A stretch of 64,000 nt of DNA from positions 31,129,558-31,193,557 of the forward strand of contig CM049310.1 of NCBI GenBank assembly GCA_026874595.1, written 5' to 3'. A model generated the notes under the pieces. The model saw nothing but the letters and a program-made list of their open reading frames with translations. It ran no database searches and was not told the DNA's origin. The position numbers were made by a program, and so were the translations under genes. Source of the DNA: Sipunculus nudus (lineage: Eukaryota > Annelida > Sipuncula > Golfingiida > Sipunculidae). Below, one piece after another: positions 58,109-64,000 of this stretch (position 1 is the stretch's first letter; every line of letters starts with the position of its first letter).

Positions 58109-58985
58109 CTGAAAAGGAGGGGCAAATTAAGATCATACAGGTCTAAATGATGAACAAGGGACGACTCTGAATATGTATAAAGGCTGACTGATCATCCTCA
58201 AAACCTGACACAAATACCAGCAGGTTGAGAGAGCAATCGGTTGATGATGGCTGGGGTAAATGCTCTGGTAGACTCCAAGGCCCATATGCTGAGCATGCAT
58301 GAAATTAGAACGCGGTTTAACCTTAACCGCCGTTTAGTAAATCGGGGTTTTGTGGACTAACTTACGGTGGTATGCTCACCGTCAGTTTATTCCCGGACTT
58401 GTTAAACCACGTACTAACTAGATACATGCATATTAATGAAGAAGGTCAATGGAGTTCACCTTCCTCAAGGGCTAAAAATAAAATTAAACCGCACAAGCAC
58501 AAGGCCATCCGAGATTTTACAGTTTGACCGGGCCAAAAAAAGTAGGCCTACCATTAGCCATGTACAATTAGCGCCAATATATTAATAAAATAAAGCATTG
58601 TTTATGATAATTATTCCTCCACAGTTGATAATGAGACCTTTTAATTTTTCTGATGCGTTATCAACAATCTGGCAAGCCAATTTGTCTGTGTGGTAGGCCT
58701 ATACTTTAACCCAGTTCGAATCCATGTTGATCTCTCGGTCCTGTTGAATGAGCATGGACGTGTGCAAGCAGAATACAACCTATTAGGCTATATGTTATTA
58801 GGCGTGGGAACTTGGAGGGGAGAAGGGGTGAACGCCAATACCCCTACCACACCCAAATACCTGAAAGTTTGCGGGAGGCAATGGTATAATTTTTCTTCCT
58901 TTCCCCATCCAATCCAAGATATGCCATACATTGATGTGTATTGTGTTAAATGAACCCAAATAATTATATTTTTTTTTTCATGAAT
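58109..58985. other. Upstream intron or flank, nothing recognised
   Basis: Less AT-rich around 58300-58560; no LDLa exon, signal-peptide exon or promoter motif I can support. Confidence 0.45.
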
Positions 58986-59167
58986 AGAGCTCCCATGATA
59001 TATATATATATATATGTATATATATTGTATTAAATATCATATAAATACATATTATATTTAATATATGTATATGACATATAATATGTATATGTAGACCTAT
59101 ATATAAATGTATATATATTATATATATAATATATATGATATTAATATACTTGTAATCCTGAACTTTA

Positions 59168-59243
<76 letters not shown>

Positions 59244-59275
59244 TATATATATATCTATATACTTCTCATCCTGAT
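58986..59275. repeat. AT-rich microsatellite cluster
   Basis: Long (TA)n and TATATG-type runs, the longest from about 59175 to 59250. Confidence 0.97.
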
Positions 59276-59286
59276 GACCCTATTAA

Positions 59287-61046
59287 AACAAGAGGCCCAT
59301 GGGCCATGACGCTCAGCTGAACTTGAATTACAAGCATGTTTTGCATGCAAAATCTAATGAATATGTAGTCATTAGACATTAGTTTTAACTGGTATTGCAA
59401 GAATTAAATTTTGCTGGTAACAGCATGTTGCGCATACAGACTAGAAATAAAGTGTAACTGCAAGGTTTTTTTTTGTTCTGGAATGCACAGACAATGAATA
59501 AATGATAAATCAACATACCAAACTTAAAAGTATATGGGTAACAGAGACTGTATTTCAGGTTTCCATGGAGACTTTTCATGGACCTATCAGTGTGTCAAGA
59601 ATGAAGATTCTAGGTCCAGTCTTTATGATTTGTGCCCTGTTCACATTTTTAAAGGTCCAAAAATAGAGAAAACAATTCGTAAAAATTGAAAAATACAGGT
59701 GGCGCCACCAGTCTGCAGAAACTGATGAAACATCTCATCATCAATACGTATGCCAAAAATCATGACCATCATTGATGTAGTTAATGAGATATTGAAGTTT
59801 TTGTATGAAATTTTTGACAATTCTGGGGGGTAATTTGGGGCGCCATAGCTTAAAGGATATGGGTAGCAGAGACCTAATTTCAGGTTTCCATTGAGACTTT
59901 TCATGGGTCTCTAAGTGTGTCGAGAATGAAGATTCTAGGTCCAGTCGTTACGATTTGTGCCACGTTAACAGATGACAGCATCCTTAAAGGTCTCAAAAAT
60001 AGAGGAAAAAATCGTAAAAAAATCTAACAATACAGGTGGCGCCACAAGTCTGCAGGAACTGATGGAATATCTGATTATCAATACGTATGCCAAAAATCAT
60101 GACCATCAGTGATGTAGTTAATGAGATATTGAAGTTTTTGTATGACATTTTTGACAATTCTGGGGGGTAATTTGGGGCCTCATAGCTCAAAGGATATGGG
60201 TAACAGAGACCTAATTTCAGGTTTCCATGGAGACTTTTCATAGGTCTCTAAGTGTTTCGAGAATGAAGATTCTAGGTCCAGTCGTTACGATTTGTGCCAC
60301 ATTAACAGATGACAGCATCCTTAAAGGTCTCAAAAATAGAGGAAAAAATCGTAAAAAATCGAAAAATACAGGTGGTGCCACCAGTCTGCAGGAACTGATG
60401 GAACATCTCATGATCAATATGTATGCCAAAAATCATTACCATCAGTTATGTAGTTATTGAGATATTGAAGTTTTTGTAAGAAATTTTTGACTAATCAAGG
60501 GGGTACTTTTGGGCCCAATAGCTCAAAGGATATGGGTAACAGAGACCTAATTTCTCATTTCCAAGGAGATTTTTTCATTGACCTCTCAATGTCTTAAGAA
60601 TGAAGATTCTAGGTCTAGTCTTTACGATTTGTGCCTTGTTAACAGATGTTCACATTTTTAAAGGTCTCAAAAATAGAGAAAAAATTCGTAAAAAATAAAA
60701 AAATACAGGTGGCGCCACCAGTCTGCAGGAACTGATGGAACATCTCATGATAAATATGTATGCAAAAAATCATGACCATCATTGATGTAGTTAATGAGAT
60801 ATTGAAGTTTTTGTATGTAATTTTTTACTTTTCTGGGGGGTACTTTGGGGCCCCATAGCTCGAAGGATATGGGTAACAGAGACCTAATTTCTGGTTTCCA
60901 AGGAGATTTAATGGACCTCTCAGAATGCCAAGTTACAAGGTTCTAGGTCCAGCGGTTACGATTTGTGCCTGGTTAACGGACGGACAGACGGACTACGGAC
61001 AAAGAGTGATCGCTATAGCTCAGATGACTTTCAGTCAGCTGAGCTA
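59287..61046. repeat. Dispersed family B element with 337-bp tandem core
   Basis: Begins ACAAGAGGCCCATGGGCCAT with GCTCAGCTGA and ends TCAGTCAGCTGAGCT. Inside are four units of about 337 bases, each with CAGGTGGCGCCACC (or GGTGCC variant; about 59696, 60033, 60369, 60706), GATTCTAGGTCCAGTCGTTA and AATGAGATATTGAAGTTTTT. Ends with GACGGACAGACGGACTACGG, a motif type common at the ends of dispersed molluscan repeats. No coding. Abuts HINE-4. Confidence 0.8.
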
Positions 61047-61050
61047 AAAA

Positions 61051-62502
61051 CTAGAATACGGGTAGTTGACAAGCGACTATGTGTATCCGCCTAAATCAGA
61101 GTGGAACGGGTGAAGTGAGGCATGGATTGAGTGGCAAGGGGAAATAGAGTATTGCATATTAGCATGGATGTCTGCAGCCAAATGGTGTATGTAGGTTGCC
61201 CCCCCTACCACAAAATCCAGAAAGCCGTCCAAGTTGTATACATATGCAAAATTTAAGGCAGCTAAGTCAAACCACTAAATGTATATGAGTGATTTTAGCC
61301 CGTGGCAGACAAACAGATGGACGCTGAGCAAAAATGGTTGCAGGTGACGCCACCAGTTTTGCGTATGATAAAGAGCTATGTGAGAACTATACACATGCAA
61401 AACTTTGGCCCAATCGGTCAAACGGTTCCCAAGATATGAGCTTGGATGTCTGCTGCATAAACTAGAATGCAGGTGGCGCCACCTGTCATGAAATCAAGAG
61501 AGCTGTCGGGGATGTATAAACCTGCAAAATTTTAGGCAGATATGTCAAACCACTGCCGATATATGAGTGATTTTATCCCATGGCAGACAAACAGACAGGA
61601 GCTGTGCAAAAATGGCTGTAGGTGGCGCCACCAGTTTTGCGTATGATAAAGAGCTATGTGAGATCTATACACATGCAAAATTTTGGCCCAATCGGTCAAA
61701 CGGTTCCCGAGATATGAGCTTGGATGTCTGCAGCGTAAACTTGAATGTAGGTGGCGCCACCTGTCATAAAATCAGAAAAGCTATCCAGGATGTATACGCA
61801 TGCCGAATTTCAGGTGAATGAGTCAAGTCACTGCAGAGATATGAGTGATTTTAACCCAAGGCAGACAAACAGATGGACACTGTGCAAACATGGTTGGAGG
61901 TGGCGCAACCATTTTTTGTGTATGTTATAAAGCTCTCCAAGGGCTACATTTGTGCAAAAAAAATTTTCCTGATCGGTCAAAGGGTTGCCGAGATATGAGC
62001 TTGGATGTCTGCAGCGTAAACATGAATGTAGGTGGTGCCACCTGTCATAAAATCAGAAAAGCTTTCCAGGATGTTTACGCATGCCGAATTTCAGGTGAAT
62101 TAGTCAAGTCACTGCAGAGATATGAGTGATTTTAACCCAAGGCAGACGAACAGATGGACACTGTGCAAACATGGTTAAAGGTGGCGCAACATTTTTTTGT
62201 GTATGTTATAAAGCTCTCCAAAGGCTACAATTGTGCAAAAAATTTTCCTGATCGGTCAAACGGTTCCTGAGATATGTGGGTTTATGTGTGGAAACAGACG
62301 CACAAACGGACGCAGAGCGCAGAGGAAAGGTTAGAGGTCAAAACAAAATCGGGGCGCAGCAGTTCACATGTGACCCGAACATAATCACGGGTTTCGTAAA
62401 ATTCTGTCCAGCGGTTAAGGAGGAGTTCTCCGGACACCTAAGCGGCGGCGGCGTGCAGCTGAAAACATAGTATCCGCAAAACTCTGTTTTGGCGGATACA
62501 AT
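61051..62502 (-). mobile_element. Helitron-like interspersed element, copy 4 (HINE-4)
   Basis: CTAG and hairpin region (one stem base changed) at the left, GGCGGATACAATT at the right, GC-rich GCGGCGGCG block at about 62440 before the terminal hairpin. Core units as in copy 1. Confidence 0.8.
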
Positions 62503-62599
62503 TAGGTCTGATGATATAATTTAAAATTATCTGTAAATCACAATATGTAACTCTTGGCAAGATTTCTGTTGCGAAATCTCCCCACTCCATCATTTTTAA

Positions 62600-64000
62600 C
62601 TAGAATACGGGTAGTCGACAAGCGACTACTTGTATCCGCCTAAATCAGAGTGGAACGGGTGAAGTGTTGCATATTAGCATGGATGTCTGCAGCCAAATTG
62701 TGTATGTAGGTTGCGCTACCTACCAAAAAATCCAGAAAGCTCTATACACATGCAAAACTTTGGCCCAATTGGTCAAACGGTTCCCAAGATATGAGCTTGG
62801 ATATCTGCTGCATAAACTAGAATGCAGGTGGCGCCACCTGTCATAAAATCAAGAGAGCTGTCGGGGATGTATAAATTTGCAAAATTTTAGGCAGATATGT
62901 CAAACCACTGCCGAGATATGAGTGATTTTATCCCATGGCAGACAAACAGATGGGAGCTGTGCAAACATGGCTGCAGGTGGCGCCACCAGTTTTGCGTATG
63001 ATAAAGAGCTATGTGAGATTTATACACATGCAAAATTTTGGCCCAATCGGTCAAACTGTTCCCTAGATATGAGCTTGGATGTCTGCAGTGTAAACATGAA
63101 TGTAGGTGGCGCCACCTGTCATAAAATCAGAAAAGCTATCCAGGATGTATAAGCATGCCGAATTTCAGGTTAATTAGTCAAACCACTGCAGAGATATGAG
63201 TGATTTTAACCCAAGGCAGACGAACAGATGGACACTGTGCAAACATGGTTGCAGGTGGCGCCACCATTTTTGGTGTATGTTATAAAGCTCTCCAAGGGCT
63301 ACATTTGTGCAAAACAATTTTCCTGATCGGTCAAACGGTTCCTGAGATATGAGCTTGGATGTCTGCAGTGTAAATGTGAATGTAGGTGGCGCAACCTGTC
63401 ATAAAATCAGAAAAGCTATCCAGGATGTATACGCATGCCAAATTTCAGGTGAATTAGTCAAGTCACTGCAGAGATATGAGTGATTTTAACCGAAGGCAGA
63501 CAAACAGATGGACACTGTGCAAACATGGTTGCAGGTAGCGCCACCATTTTTGGTGTATGTTATAAAGCTCTCCTAGGGCTACATTTGTGCAAAAGAATTT
63601 TCCTGATCGGTCAAACGGTTCCCGAGATATGAGCTTTGATGTCTGCAGCATAAACGTGAATGTAGGTGGCGCCACCTGTCATAAAATCAGAAAAGCTATC
63701 CAGGATGTATACGCATGCCCAATTTCAGGTGAATTAGTCAAGTCACTGCAGAGATATGAGTGATTTTAACCCAAGGCAGACGAACAGATGGACACTGTGC
63801 AAACATGGTTGCAGGTGGCGCCACCATTTTTGGTGTATGTTATAAAGCTCTCCAAGGGCTACATTTGTGCAAAAGAATTTTCCTGATTGGTCAAACGGTT
63901 CCAGAGATATGAGCTTGGATGTCTGCAGCGTAAACGTGAATGTAGGTGGCGCCACCTGTCATAAAATCAGAAAAGCTATCCAGGATGTTTACGCATGCCC
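62600..64000 (-). mobile_element. Helitron-like interspersed element, copy 5 (HINE-5), cut by window edge
   Basis: Starts CTAGAATACGGGTAGTCGAC with perfect hairpin, then core units spaced about 280 bases to the end of the window. The right terminus is not included. Only about 100 bases separate it from HINE-4, in the same orientation. Confidence 0.8.

Noticed and set aside
422-58108. Identity as LRP1/LRP2, SorLA or perlecan
   Set aside because: No EGF, YWTD propeller, VPS10, immunoglobulin or laminin exon is present; the LDLa run is followed by an SRCR-like domain instead.

Overview
The window is animal nuclear DNA: AT-rich, intron-dominated and full of minisatellites and non-autonomous DNA transposons. 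The repeat families and the expanded LDL-receptor class A (LDLa) gene suggest a lophotrochozoan, most likely a bivalve mollusc. That placement is inference from general repeat style, not a database match.

One gene fills most of the window. It lies on the minus strand and runs from about 58108 (5' side) to 422 (3' side), and it is open at both ends. I can place 47 coding exons. 45 of them each encode one six-cysteine LDLa module (called L1 to L45 in transcript order, right to left). Each is 108-120 nt, a multiple of three, flanked by phase-1 introns, and free of in-frame stops; together they total 5007 nt, about 1669 codons. After L45 come two exons (3733-3853 and 422-544) whose frames join in phase 2. 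They encode an atypical scavenger-receptor cysteine-rich (SRCR) domain of the kind found before trypsin domains in corin, enteropeptidase and TMPRSS proteins. A serine-protease domain may therefore lie left of base 1, but that is inference. The signal peptide or membrane anchor would lie right of the last visible exon; no exon is visible in 58109-64000.

The LDLa array grew by block duplication. L1-L16 (57998 down to 49740) and L22-L37 (34609 down to 19129) match one to one in the same order. Pairs L1/L22 to L9/L30 are nearly identical in protein (0-2 differences each) and in intron sequence. Pairs L10/L31 to L16/L37 have only about 60-90% identity. The step falls at a 76-bp tandem array of a half-exon found beside L9 and beside L30. 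Similar arrays, seeded exactly at LDLa exon-intron junctions, occur beside L21 (96 bp) and L14 (58 bp).

The introns hold many mobile elements with visible ends. These are hAT-like elements with 8-bp target duplications (2163-2759; 37365-40722), a piggyBac-like element with TTAA duplication (22191-24482), a probable second one (26066-27585), a pogo/Tigger-like element carrying a decayed transposase helix-turn-helix (47515-48496), a TA-flanked inverted-repeat element (14055-15067), and five copies of a Helitron-like interspersed element (HINE) with an about 280-bp tandem core (5838-7603, 38269-39684, 43116-43990, 61051-62502, 62600-64000+). Several are nested. The palindrome GGTGGCGCCACC recurs in the HINEs and in three other dispersed families. 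The right 5.9 kb (58109-64000) is repeat-rich intron or flank.
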